Shown here: piece by piece, positions 6,914-16,021 of the stretch | Numbering within the stretch: the first letter of the stretch is position 1 | Layout of the letters: each line of letters opens with the position of its first letter | Source of the DNA: Pseudophaeobacter sp. EL27 | GTDB lineage: Bacteria > Pseudomonadota > Alphaproteobacteria > Rhodobacterales > Rhodobacteraceae | Reading direction: 5' to 3' | NCBI RefSeq assembly: GCF_900313025.1 | Contig: NZ_OMPQ01000009.1 | Span: 388,072 to 452,071, forward strand | DNA length: 64,000 bases | Notes under the pieces: model-generated | Database searches by the model: none | The model's input: the letters and a program-made list of their open reading frames with translations, nothing else | Told to the model about the DNA's origin: nothing | Translations under genes and position numbers: made by a program

Positions 6914-9900
6914 ATGAAGCGCTATACGTTTCATAGTGAGATGCTGCCGTCTGCAGCGTCTGCAACCAAAGTCTTTGAAGATCCGGTTCAGCGGCGTTCA
7001 AAGCGCGTTCGTCGGATCTTTCTTCTTTGCCTCATTGGGCTTTCAGCCTGGCTTTGGTTTTTTGTCAAGGATCTAGGTGTCTGGTCCCCGTTCTCCACCT
7101 TGGAACCTGGTCGGGAAGTTGCGCACCAAGATGAAAGCGTGATTACGCTTGAACACAAACACTCTGCCTCTCATGATCATGTCATTCAGACCCAAGCCCC
7201 GACATCGGAAGCCTCTGAAACTTGCAGGCCGTTTGAACAGCCCGTTTTTTCTGCCATGGCTGAATCTGCGTTTACACCCAGGTTGTTTGCTCACCTGCCC
7301 ATTGCTTATGAATGGGCACATCTTTCGCTTGCGGATGAATGTGCCCGTCCGAGTGTTCTTGTTCCTGAGTGGATCACGCTTGAAGTTGAAAAGAACGTTC
7401 TATCTGTGTCCTTGGCGAGCAATGATACGCGTCTTGCTGTCACAGAGTATGTTGCTGAAACAGAACGAGCAACTAGCTTGCTTCCTGTTGTATCGCTGAA
7501 CACATCTGGAATTCCGGACCATCTCGTAGATCTATTGGTCGAAAAAAACAGCAAAGCTGCAACCGTTGCTTCATTGGCTGAAACGCTAACCGCCTTGAAC
7601 GCACAGGGAACCTGTCTTGATTTCAATACTCTTAAGGTCGACGACATGCAGCGTCTTGCGCCGTTTTGGAGTGAGTTGACAACCCAGTTTCGAACAAAGG
7701 GTTTGGTCTCGTGTATCGTTTTGAACCCCGAACAAACGCTTTGGCTACAGCCTGACCTGATCCAGGCATTTGATCAGGTCATTTTAAAAATGTTCCAAAC
7801 CCCTTGGGTCGGGTCTGCGCCAATGCCGTTAGCGTCTGATCAATGGTTTGAAAGTACTTTGGGCCAAGCGGTACAGGGAATTGGACCAGAACGCCTGGTT
7901 GTAGCTCTTGGCAACTTTGCAGTGGATTGGACTTCAGGGACGGCGATGCCCGAAACATTGTCCTACTCAGCGGCGATGCAGCGAATTGGAAAAGCTGAGG
8001 CCGAAGTGCAATTTAGCTCCAAAACATCCAACAGTTTCAGTAGGTTCACTGACGGCAAGGGGATTCTACATAAGATTTGGATGCTCGATGCCGCGTCAGC
8101 TCACAACCAGCTTGCGGCGGTCCGGAAGCTGGGAATCGCAAATGTTGCCGTTTGGTCTCTGGGCCAGGAAGATCCTGGCCTGTGGAAAGTACTTGCTGGA
8201 GAGCTTGAGACTAAGGACACATTGAGTGCGCAGCTGGCGATGGTCGATTTGCAAAACTATGTGGACTACGCCGGTAAAGGTGCGTTCTTGCGTATCAAAG
8301 CGGAAGCAAATGTTGGTTTTCGCCAAACCAGTTTTGATCTCGTGAGCGGTCGGCTTACTGAGCAAACGTATAGCACCATCCCCACTCCCTATTCGGTTGA
8401 GCGTTATGGCAAGCCGGAGGCCAGGAAATTGGTCCTAACATTTGATGACGGCCCGCATCCGGAATACACCAAGGATATTCTGGACATTCTGCGAGATACC
8501 AACACGCCTGGCTCCTTCTTTGTGCTTGGCCAAAGCGTTATGAATGCTCCCGATCTGTTGAACCGTATCGTTGATGAAGGGCACGAAATCGGTGCACATA
8601 GCTTTTCGCACCCTAGAATGGATCAGATTTCGGAAACACGGTTAGAGCTCGAGTTCTCTCTCCTAGATCGTATAGTTGCCGGAGTCGCTGGTCGCGGATC
8701 CCTGCTTTATCGGGAGCCATTCTTGCGAAGCGGTGGCCCCATCAGCGCGGCTCGGGTTGCTTCATTGATGGAAGCTCAAAAGCGTGGATACATCATTTCG
8801 GGCATGGATATTGTTCCCAAGGATTGGGAGGGCTGGAGCAGTGAGAAAATCGCGTCCTATGTAATTGAGCAAGCGGAAATGGGGGCAGGTAATGTCATTT
8901 TGTTGCATGATGGTGGTGAGGATCGAAGTGCTTCAGTTGCGGCCCTGCCTTTGATCATCAATGAGTTGCGTTCAATGGGGTTTGAGTTCACGACTTTGGC
9001 GGATCTTTTAAGTACCACTCCAAGTGCATTGATGCCGATACGAGAAGGAGCCTATCCAATTTTTGACAGGATTACTTTTTCCGCCGCCGCAACTGCGAAG
9101 GATGCAATTGTTGTTATCTTTTGGATTGTGCTGTGCATCGGTGTAATCCGATCTGTCGCAATTATTTTGATGGCCTTGGCAAACCGTCGCAACAAAACGA
9201 TTGAGTTTGACAATGACCCTAAAGTGGCGGTGATCATCCCCGCCTATAATGAACAGGATGTCATTGCTAAGTGTATTGAGAGCGTGCGTGCCTGCACCTA
9301 TGGGAACTTGGACATTATTGTCGTTGATGATGGGTCTACGGATAACACTGTTGCTGAAGTCCTTAAGTTTAAAGAACGAAGCGAAGTGCATCTTGTTTCT
9401 CAACCCAATCAAGGGAAGTGGAGCGCGCTCAATCGTGCTATCATGATGGTCGACGCCGAATATGTTGTTTGCATCGATGCTGATACACAGATCAGACAGG
9501 ATGCAATTGATCATCTAGTGAAGCACTTTGATGACCCCAAGGTTGGGGCAGTGGCTGGCAAGATCATGGTCGGAAACCGGACCAATCTGCTGACGCGCCT
9601 TCAGGCCTATGAGTATGCAACCTCGCAGAACATTGACCGCAAGGCATTTGACATGATCAACGGCATACTTGTAGTGCCTGGGGCTATCGGGGCCTGGCGT
9701 GTCGAAGCGCTGGAAAAGGTTGGATTGTATTGTTCTGAAACCCTGACTGAAGACACTGACCTAACAATCCAGGTCAACCGGGCTGGGTACAGGGTAGTCT
9801 ATGAAAAACTCGCGCGCGGCTATACCGAAGCACCCGAACGGGTAGGGCAACTCTTGAACCAAAGACTCCGCTGGTCTTTGGGCATGTTTCAAAGCGCATG

Positions 9901-10339
9901 GAAGCACAAGGCGGCAATACGAGAAGGACGCTCGATTGGTCTGATCTCAATCCCTGATATGTTTGTCTTTGGTTACTTCTTCCCGCTACTCGCCCCAATC
10001 GCAGACCTGTTCATCGCGGTATTGGTCTATTCTCACTTTTCTGGTGGCTGGACTGGGGATGTGGGCTCATCCCTCGACCCCAACCAAACCAAGTTTCTGT
10101 GGGCCTACCTGACTTTGCCTGCGCTTGAATTCCTGATTGCCTTCTTTGCCATTTCCACCGATCGAGAAGAAAGCAACTGGTCTCTGCTTCTTTTCCCTTT
10201 GCAGCGTGTGTTTTACCGTCCGTTGCTATATTTCTCGGTCATGCGGGCGATTTTGCGAGCTCTGACCGGGCGTTTGGCCAATTGGAACTCGCTCAAACGA
10301 CAAGGGCGAGACTACCAGTTGGCGACACATAATCTATGA
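6914..10339 (+). CDS. Trifunctional GH18-like / polysaccharide deacetylase / GT2 synthase fusion
   Basis: A 1141-residue membrane enzyme that should polymerise and de-N-acetylate an amino-sugar polysaccharide (poly-GlcNAc-like, inference). Start ATG 6914 has GGAGGG seven bases upstream; an ATG at 6881 lacks one. Order: one membrane helix (residues ~34-50), GH18-like barrel (~110-470), NodB deacetylase (~505-700, with LTFDDGP and HSFSH), a helix near 727-755, GT2 domain (~769-985), then C-terminal helices. GT2 signatures are VAVIIPAYNE, VDDGS, CIDADTQI, EDTD and QRLRW, as in processive synthases. The topology puts GH18 and NodB outside and GT2 in the cytosol. The barrel strand usually ending in the catalytic Glu reads LDFNTL, so that domain may be inactive. 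It is like PgaB and PgaC joined. Its ATGA stop overlaps the next gene. Confidence 0.85.
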   Translation: MKRYTFHSEMLPSAASATKVFEDPVQRRSKRVRRIFLLCLIGLSAWLWFFVKDLGVWSPFSTLEPGREVAHQDESVITLEHKHSASHDHVIQTQAPTSEASETCRPFEQPVFSAMAESAFTPRLFAHLPIAYEWAHLSLADECARPSVLVPEWITLEVEKNVLSVSLASNDTRLAVTEYVAETERATSLLPVVSLNTSGIPDHLVDLLVEKNSKAATVASLAETLTALNAQGTCLDFNTLKVDDMQRLAPFWSELTTQFRTKGLVSCIVLNPEQTLWLQPDLIQAFDQVILKMFQTPWVGSAPMPLASDQWFESTLGQAVQGIGPERLVVALGNFAVDWTSGTAMPETLSYSAAMQRIGKAEAEVQFSSKTSNSFSRFTDGKGILHKIWMLDAASAHNQLAAVRKLGIANVAVWSLGQEDPGLWKVLAGELETKDTLSAQLAMVDLQNYVDYAGKGAFLRIKAEANVGFRQTSFDLVSGRLTEQTYSTIPTPYSVERYGKPEARKLVLTFDDGPHPEYTKDILDILRDTNTPGSFFVLGQSVMNAPDLLNRIVDEGHEIGAHSFSHPRMDQISETRLELEFSLLDRIVAGVAGRGSLLYREPFLRSGGPISAARVASLMEAQKRGYIISGMDIVPKDWEGWSSEKIASYVIEQAEMGAGNVILLHDGGEDRSASVAALPLIINELRSMGFEFTTLADLLSTTPSALMPIREGAYPIFDRITFSAAATAKDAIVVIFWIVLCIGVIRSVAIILMALANRRNKTIEFDNDPKVAVIIPAYNEQDVIAKCIESVRACTYGNLDIIVVDDGSTDNTVAEVLKFKERSEVHLVSQPNQGKWSALNRAIMMVDAEYVVCIDADTQIRQDAIDHLVKHFDDPKVGAVAGKIMVGNRTNLLTRLQAYEYATSQNIDRKAFDMINGILVVPGAIGAWRVEALEKVGLYCSETLTEDTDLTIQVNRAGYRVVYEKLARGYTEAPERVGQLLNQRLRWSLGMFQSAWKHKAAIREGRSIGLISIPDMFVFGYFFPLLAPIADLFIAVLVYSHFSGGWTGDVGSSLDPNQTKFLWAYLTLPALEFLIAFFAISTDREESNWSLLLFPLQRVFYRPLLYFSVMRAILRALTGRLANWNSLKRQGRDYQLATHNL

Positions 10340-12900
10340 ATCGAAGAACTCTGTTGAAATCGGCTGTTACCGGCCTGGCTTTGCTTCCCTTCGGAGCAGG
10401 GTCTTCACTGGCCGTTTCGTCTGTTCAACAAACTATTGTTGTACTGTCTGGAATAAATGAGGAGACATCCTTCCCACATCTGATTGCGGTTTTGGATGCG
10501 TTGTCAGATCAGAACATACCTGTTGTTTGTGCCATCTCACCATTTGACTCCGCACAGCAACAACACGGTGCAGCTAGTAAACTGGCCCAACTCTTGCAAG
10601 GATATCTGCTAGGTGGCAGCAACATTGAGATTGCTCCCTACCTTCCCGATTTGACAAATCAATCACCTCACTTCCAAGCACGATCATCTTTTGAAGCTTC
10701 TCAGGCATTGCAACGGTTGCTTCTACCTTTAAAAGGAACAACCGTACGTAACTCAATCCGGACAGTTGTTTGTGATGACTCTGATAGTCCGACTGCGCCC
10801 ACTGGAGTGCGGTCAGCTGGAATTCTCAATGTGCTTGTGCTGCCGAACGAAAACAGCCCAGTCCAATCGCAAACATGGGATACGGGTACTGTACGGCTGT
10901 TTGGTGGGCAAAAGATTTCGCTAGGCTCATTTCAACATTTGCTTACAGTGCAAGAAGCAAACAGCAGTCAGCGAGTGATTTATCTTTCAGCACAAGAATT
11001 CTCCCAATACCCCATCAATGAAATAGAGGTCGCCGCAAATCAGTTTTGCTCTGAGCTGTCACAAGCGGAGTTGGACGGGGTTCTATCCCTTGAACCTGCC
11101 TCGGATCTGCAGTTGCGCAACAATTATGAGTTTAAGCGACACTTGTGCTGTCTTCTGGTTCGCCCCGCAGAAAACGATGCACCGCTATTGTCGTCCTATA
11201 CTGAATTTAGGGCTACGCTCACTAGGATGGGGGTGGCGTTCACAGAAGTGAACGACCCTGGCCACGATCCTTTCGGTTCTCTTCGGGGGTTCTGGGTCCC
11301 CTCGGATATGACGCAAATTCAAGCAGCTCAGGGTCTGGCTTGGCCCAAGATGATTCCTATAGAAATCCCCAAAGTCCGACCAGATAGGGCTATGATAATC
11401 CAAACCACACGTCCACTTGGTTCTGGGGTTGGAATCGTTTTTCGCGCCGCCGAACATGGTCAAACGGGCTTTGACAGCAACGGTCTATTGAATGCTATCG
11501 AACTTAAAATCCACTCCGAAAACTCGATCGGGCAGCTGCAGCAGGCAGTCGGCGGTATGGATGACCTGATCATTTCCATTCACCCTTCCTTTCTGCTCTC
11601 TCGTCCTGTTCGCAACACGTTTTTTGAGCTGGTCTCACAGCTTTTGAACGATGGGGTCACCACGTCTCTGCCTATTGATCAATTCGTTCGATTTCGAGCA
11701 CCGAAAGATCCAATTTCGTCGCGTAGACGCAAAGTCTCTGCAGCGCAACCGGCACTAAGGCAGCCCAGAAAGCCCCTGAAACGTATAGAAAAAGATAAGC
11801 TAATGGAGGATGCACAAGTTGCGTGGCGGTATTTCACCCGTTTCACAAACAGGAAAACCGGGCTGTGTCCCGCCACGGTGAATTCAGCACCAGGTGGGCG
11901 CCTGCATGAGACAGTAACCATGTGGGATGTGGGGAGCCACATAAATGGACTAATTGCAGCAACACAGATTGGTCTGATCGACAGAAAGAAGTTTGAGAGT
12001 TCCATCAATAAAATTCTTCCGAACATCATTGGCCGCACCTCGCAGGAACGGCGTTTGCCCCAAGGTTGGATACGTACAGATCGTCATAAATGGGGTAACA
12101 AGAATTTTGATGGAAGTGATGCAGGACGCCTGTTGTCTTCACTCGACAATCTGCGCCGGTTTGGTGGGTTTGAAGACCAACTCGAAGAACTAGTGGCGTC
12201 CTGGAGCCTGCAAGACATCATAGTAGACGGAAAAATCCATTCAGTTTTAGATGGAGAACTGACCTCATCCTATGTGTCCCACAGTGCCCACTATTCGGCA
12301 TTGGCCTTTCGCAGATGGGGTCTAGGCGTCCAATCCCCCTATGAGGTTTTGAAAGGGACTTCAGAAACAGATGATCAAACTGCATTGCTAGAGGCGGTTG
12401 CCAAAATTGGTCCCATTGGGGCTGAACCGCTGCTGTTAGAAGCGATGGAAATGGGCATGTCCCGCGAAAGTGCCTATCTTGCAGATGTCCTTTTTTCGAC
12501 CCAGGTCGAGGAGTTTAATGAAACAGGTCGCTTGATCTGTGTCTCTGAAGGACCAATCGATCGGAATCCTTGGTTTACCTATCAAGGTCTTCAGCTCGAT
12601 ACGGAACAACGGACCTGGGCAACAGATACTGTCGGTAAGGAGCCAGAATATCGGACACCCGATTTCCGAGAAAACTTCTTGGTAATTAGTACAAAATCAG
12701 CCTTTCTATGGAATGCCTACCAACGCCATGAGTATTCGGACAAACTTTTGAACTTTGTCCGAGAAACATCAAAAACAGGAAATGGTTTTGCATCCTCCTC
12801 TTTTGTCAAAACTGGGCGCCCAACTGAATCTTACTCTGATCTAAATACCAATGGCGTAATTCTCCAGGCTCTAGCCCGTCACCTCGGAGTGGCAGGCTAG
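10336..12900 (+). CDS. Tat-exported DUF3131 protein with deacetylase-like N-terminus
   Basis: An 854-residue exported protein translationally coupled (ATGA overlap) to the synthase fusion. Residues 1-27 (MNRRTLLKSAVTGLALLPFG...) form a twin-arginine signal. Residues ~33-450 look like degenerate polysaccharide-deacetylase/TIM-barrel folds (VLSGINEETSFPHLIAVLDA, VVCAISPFD), without a clear metal triad. From about residue 488 the DUF3131 glycosidase-like domain begins: AWRYFTRFTN, TMWDVGSHINGLIAATQIGL and FDGSDAGRLLSSLDNLRRF. DUF3131 proteins occur with surface-glycan synthases and are related to (alpha/alpha)6 glycosidases. It probably trims or organises the polymer made by the upstream gene (inference). 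Confidence 0.75.
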   Translation: MNRRTLLKSAVTGLALLPFGAGSSLAVSSVQQTIVVLSGINEETSFPHLIAVLDALSDQNIPVVCAISPFDSAQQQHGAASKLAQLLQGYLLGGSNIEIAPYLPDLTNQSPHFQARSSFEASQALQRLLLPLKGTTVRNSIRTVVCDDSDSPTAPTGVRSAGILNVLVLPNENSPVQSQTWDTGTVRLFGGQKISLGSFQHLLTVQEANSSQRVIYLSAQEFSQYPINEIEVAANQFCSELSQAELDGVLSLEPASDLQLRNNYEFKRHLCCLLVRPAENDAPLLSSYTEFRATLTRMGVAFTEVNDPGHDPFGSLRGFWVPSDMTQIQAAQGLAWPKMIPIEIPKVRPDRAMIIQTTRPLGSGVGIVFRAAEHGQTGFDSNGLLNAIELKIHSENSIGQLQQAVGGMDDLIISIHPSFLLSRPVRNTFFELVSQLLNDGVTTSLPIDQFVRFRAPKDPISSRRRKVSAAQPALRQPRKPLKRIEKDKLMEDAQVAWRYFTRFTNRKTGLCPATVNSAPGGRLHETVTMWDVGSHINGLIAATQIGLIDRKKFESSINKILPNIIGRTSQERRLPQGWIRTDRHKWGNKNFDGSDAGRLLSSLDNLRRFGGFEDQLEELVASWSLQDIIVDGKIHSVLDGELTSSYVSHSAHYSALAFRRWGLGVQSPYEVLKGTSETDDQTALLEAVAKIGPIGAEPLLLEAMEMGMSRESAYLADVLFSTQVEEFNETGRLICVSEGPIDRNPWFTYQGLQLDTEQRTWATDTVGKEPEYRTPDFRENFLVISTKSAFLWNAYQRHEYSDKLLNFVRETSKTGNGFASSSFVKTGRPTESYSDLNTNGVILQALARHLGVAG

Positions 12901-12911
12901 AGGGTAGGGGG

Positions 12912-13544
12912 TTAGGTATTTACGCAGGTGCTGGTTGATATCTCGCCCGGTAGAACTGGATACCCCCTTTGCGGATTCAAAATAACTGTTTGAATTCCGG
13001 TAATCCTGTTCATGCAGGCGTCAGAAAATCCCTCTCCAACTGAACGCCCTCCAACATAGATATCGAGCCATTCGTACCCCTGATAACCGCTATGGCAAGG
13101 TCCGTTTTGCGGGTTGTTTCCATCCCCACACAGATCCTCCACAATTGCGTATTTACGTAGGTTTTGCACATAGAACCTCGTCCCAGCCGGGTAATCCATA
13201 GTACTCTGGCTCCCTCGCTTCACATGACCCACAGCCAAGGTTATGGGGTCGTCATAGGTTCCCGTGCCTCCAGCAGAGCGGTGGATGACGGGGCGAGCGA
13301 TCCGTGCAGATCCTCTGGGAGTATTATCCCAGTAACTGTACCCAGTAAGGAAAACGGTCATGGATGTTTCTCCACCGGCGGACGAGACACTCCCGCCAGT
13401 AACTTGCGGCGCTTCAATGTCTGAAAGAGAACGCTTGCTAACTGCATTTTCCGCTCGGGAAGTAAGTTCTGTTCCAGTGCTGCAAGCTGAGAGTGCGAGT
13501 GAGGCAAAAGTGGAGGTGACGAATTTTAGTGGGATATTTGACAT
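12912..13544 (-). CDS. Lipoprotein with 3D/double-psi-barrel-like domain
   Basis: A 210-residue predicted lipoprotein. The signal peptide ends in lipobox LSAC with Cys21. ATG 13544 has GGAG seven bases upstream and is preferred over the longer frame to 13589. The C-terminal ~150 residues contain MTVFLTGYSYWDNTP, DPITLAVG, PAGTRFYVQNLRKYAIVEDL, CGDG and WLDIYVGG. The PxGTRFYV...KY.IVED...DIYV layout resembles 3D/double-psi barrel hydrolase-like domains, where the Asp residues are catalytic (inference). A paralog lacking the lipobox lies at 17851-18381. It ends 12 bp from the DUF3131 gene, convergently, so a cell-wall or glycan role is plausible. Confidence 0.65.
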   Translation of the reverse strand: MSNIPLKFVTSTFASLALSACSTGTELTSRAENAVSKRSLSDIEAPQVTGGSVSSAGGETSMTVFLTGYSYWDNTPRGSARIARPVIHRSAGGTGTYDDPITLAVGHVKRGSQSTMDYPAGTRFYVQNLRKYAIVEDLCGDGNNPQNGPCHSGYQGYEWLDIYVGGRSVGEGFSDACMNRITGIQTVILNPQRGYPVLPGEISTSTCVNT

Positions 13545-13811
13545 TTCTTGACTCCGATAAAAGTTAAGGCTGAGTGTGAGTGTTTCCAAACCGTGACCAG
13601 TATCGAATTAGAAAGTTTATTATTGAAAAAGCCGGCATATATAAATGAATAAATATTGATGTAGTGCTTTAACCTTCAGTTACTTCTATTGCGTCAAAAT
13701 TAAATTTAACAACTCCAGTAAAACTCTCACTTCCAGCGGGTTAACGTAAAGTTTTTTGGACGCCAAATTTTGGAAAAATTTTATCTTTGGAGAATGGGGT
13801 CTCGCAAATTG

Positions 13812-14773
13812 GGCTCAGGACCAATTGATTTCCGTTTGGCGGCTTAATTTGCCGCGTTCAAGACGAGCGGTGAATATGTCAGATCTATTCTGATTAAGAG
13901 ACGAGCAGATGGTGCGTCTGGAGCCCTTCTACCCAAAGCCCTACGGCAAACCTCGCGTTGATGACAAACGTGTTTTGAGCGGGATCATCTTCATCAATCG
14001 CAATGGCTTACGGTGGCGCAACGACCCTGCTGTCTATGCTCCACACAGTGAAACGGGACCGTCGCCCTTTCGAGGCGGCGTAAGCCAGGGGAACGCTCTA
14101 CAACCTCTTGAAACGGTGGAGCAACAAAGGCATCTTCGCACAGATGATGGTCGGTCTGGCTGCCGATCTCGGCGAAGAAAAGACCATGATGATCCCTCTC
14201 GGGACATCACCTGCGTGATACTCTGCCGGGCAGAGGACCCGACCTATCTGAAAGCTCACCGTACAGCGACCAGCATGGCCGCGAAAAAGGGGGAGGGCGT
14301 GGACGTCTGATTGGCCGGAGTTTGAAGGATCAGAATTTGATCCGGGGGATCAAATACCCTGAAAACGGGCGTCATGAACACCAAACTGCACACCATCTGC
14401 GACAGCCAGGAACGTCCTACCGACCTGTTCGTCACAGCAGGACAAGTCAGCGACGACATCGGCGCCCGCGCTTTGGTGAGTAGTATGCCTACCCTCGAAT
14501 GGCTGCTCGGGGACCGAGGATACGACGCTGATTGGTTCCGAGAAGCATTGAAAGGCAAAGGGATACGCGCCTGCATCCCGGGTCGGAAGCAACGCAAGAA
14601 AATCGTGAATTGTGACAAGCGCCGTTACAAACGTCGCAACCGGATCGAAATCATGTTCGGCAGGCTTAAGGATTGGCGACATGTGGCCACCCGATACGAT
14701 AGGTGCCCCAAGGTATTCCAATCAGCAATCGCCCTCGCGGCTCTCGTCATTTACTGGCTATGAGTCCTGCCCC
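13812..14773 (+). mobile_element. Degenerate IS427-type (IS5 family) element
   Basis: It has the left terminal sequence GGCTCAGGACCAATTGATTT, and its right end matches the intact copy at 19437-20268. It is 962 bp versus 832 bp, because of short insertions near 14030-14090 and 14190-14230. OrfA carries a stop right after SDLF and frame changes. The OrfB part (14374-14763: MNTKLHTICDSQERP to ALVIYWL) is open and highly similar to the intact copy. No TA target duplication remains. Inactive, diverged relative. Confidence 0.8.
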
Positions 14774-14953
14774 TAGATGAGGGGTGACTACAGTGGTTTG
14801 AAAGTGAAAATCCAGAGACAATCCAAAACAGTTCCGTCCACTGTTTACATAACTCTTCAAGTCTCCTGAAAATCAGTAAGAAAACACGATTTCAAAAAGG
14901 TCAAAATTTCGGCAAAATAGAGGTGAATTTTAACCGTCAGGGAAGTTACTCCA

Positions 14954-15934
14954 ATGTTAATGCTTGCTGTACTTGGGTTCACACTAGCCGCCGGTGCTTT
15001 GATCTCAATTTCCGATGATGATGACTTCACAGAGTCTGATACGGGTGGTGGTACTGACACTGGAGGTGGCTCCGATACGGGAGGCGGTTCCGACTCGGGT
15101 GGCGGCGGTATAGACAGCGAAGATGAAGAGTTTTACGGCGGCGCAGAGGACGACAATGTTTCTGGAGCTACTGGCGACGACACTCTTTATGGTGGTGCTG
15201 GCAATGACACCCTCACCGGTGGTGAAGGAAACGACGGGCTTGACGGAGAGGATGGAGAAGACAGTCTCGACGGAGGTGATGGTCTTGACGTCCTTCAGGG
15301 GGGGTACGGAGATGATGTCCTCGTCGGCGGATCCGGAAATGATTTCCTTCAGGGCGAATCTCAGGATGACACTCTGAACGGTGGAGCTGGCGATGATGGG
15401 CTTCACGGCGGGAACGGAGCTGATCATCTAAATGGCGGCATTGGGGATGATCTACTAAACGGCGCTTCGATCGAGATTGAGGATAGGCTGTTGGATGAAT
15501 GGCTTACAAGCTTTGAACCTAGCCAGACAACGACAAACATTGGCAGTACTGAAGACGCAATTGTTGATGACTTTATTGGCGACACGCTTGATGGCGGGGC
15601 TGGTGAAGACACTCTGATTGGAGGCGCATTTGATGTGCTTACAGGCGGTGCGGATGCCGATGAGTTTGTGGTGGGTGACTGGTCAACTAGTGGATATGTC
15701 GCAACAGTGACTGACTTCGATACAAGTGAGGACATGATTATGTATCGTTATGATGAGACTGGCTCTGAACCAGAAATCTCTATGAACATGACTGCCAATG
15801 AAGACGGGACAACAAACGTCGAAATACTTGCAAATGGACTGCCAGTGCTAAACTTGGAAAACGTCGCAGATGATTTTGACATTTCCACTCACCTGGGAAT
15901 GGTTGCAACTTCGATGGCGACCCCTTCGACCTAA
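14954..15934 (+). CDS. RTX-repeat (hemolysin-type calcium-binding) protein
   Basis: A 326-residue acidic protein. An N-terminal hydrophobic segment (MLMLAVLGFTLAAGALISI) precedes a Gly/Ser/Asp/Thr-rich linker (~residues 30-55). Then about ten nonapeptide repeats of type GGxGxDxLx follow (DDTLYGGAGNDTL, GGSGNDFLQG, GGAGDDGLHGG). After a break (residues ~175-205), two further repeat units and a C-terminal domain follow (DADEFVVGDW). RTX repeats form calcium-binding beta-rolls in secreted or surface proteins, usually type I secreted. No type I transporter lies nearby. The gene is flanked by IS copies. Confidence 0.8.
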   Translation: MLMLAVLGFTLAAGALISISDDDDFTESDTGGGTDTGGGSDTGGGSDSGGGGIDSEDEEFYGGAEDDNVSGATGDDTLYGGAGNDTLTGGEGNDGLDGEDGEDSLDGGDGLDVLQGGYGDDVLVGGSGNDFLQGESQDDTLNGGAGDDGLHGGNGADHLNGGIGDDLLNGASIEIEDRLLDEWLTSFEPSQTTTNIGSTEDAIVDDFIGDTLDGGAGEDTLIGGAFDVLTGGADADEFVVGDWSTSGYVATVTDFDTSEDMIMYRYDETGSEPEISMNMTANEDGTTNVEILANGLPVLNLENVADDFDISTHLGMVATSMATPST

Positions 15935-16021
15935 AAAGGGAGGAGGCGTGCTTCGCTGAAAAGTTATCGATTTGCGGTTAGTCCGTTCCTTGTAAAGGAG
16001 ACTGACGATTAAGCGATCAAG

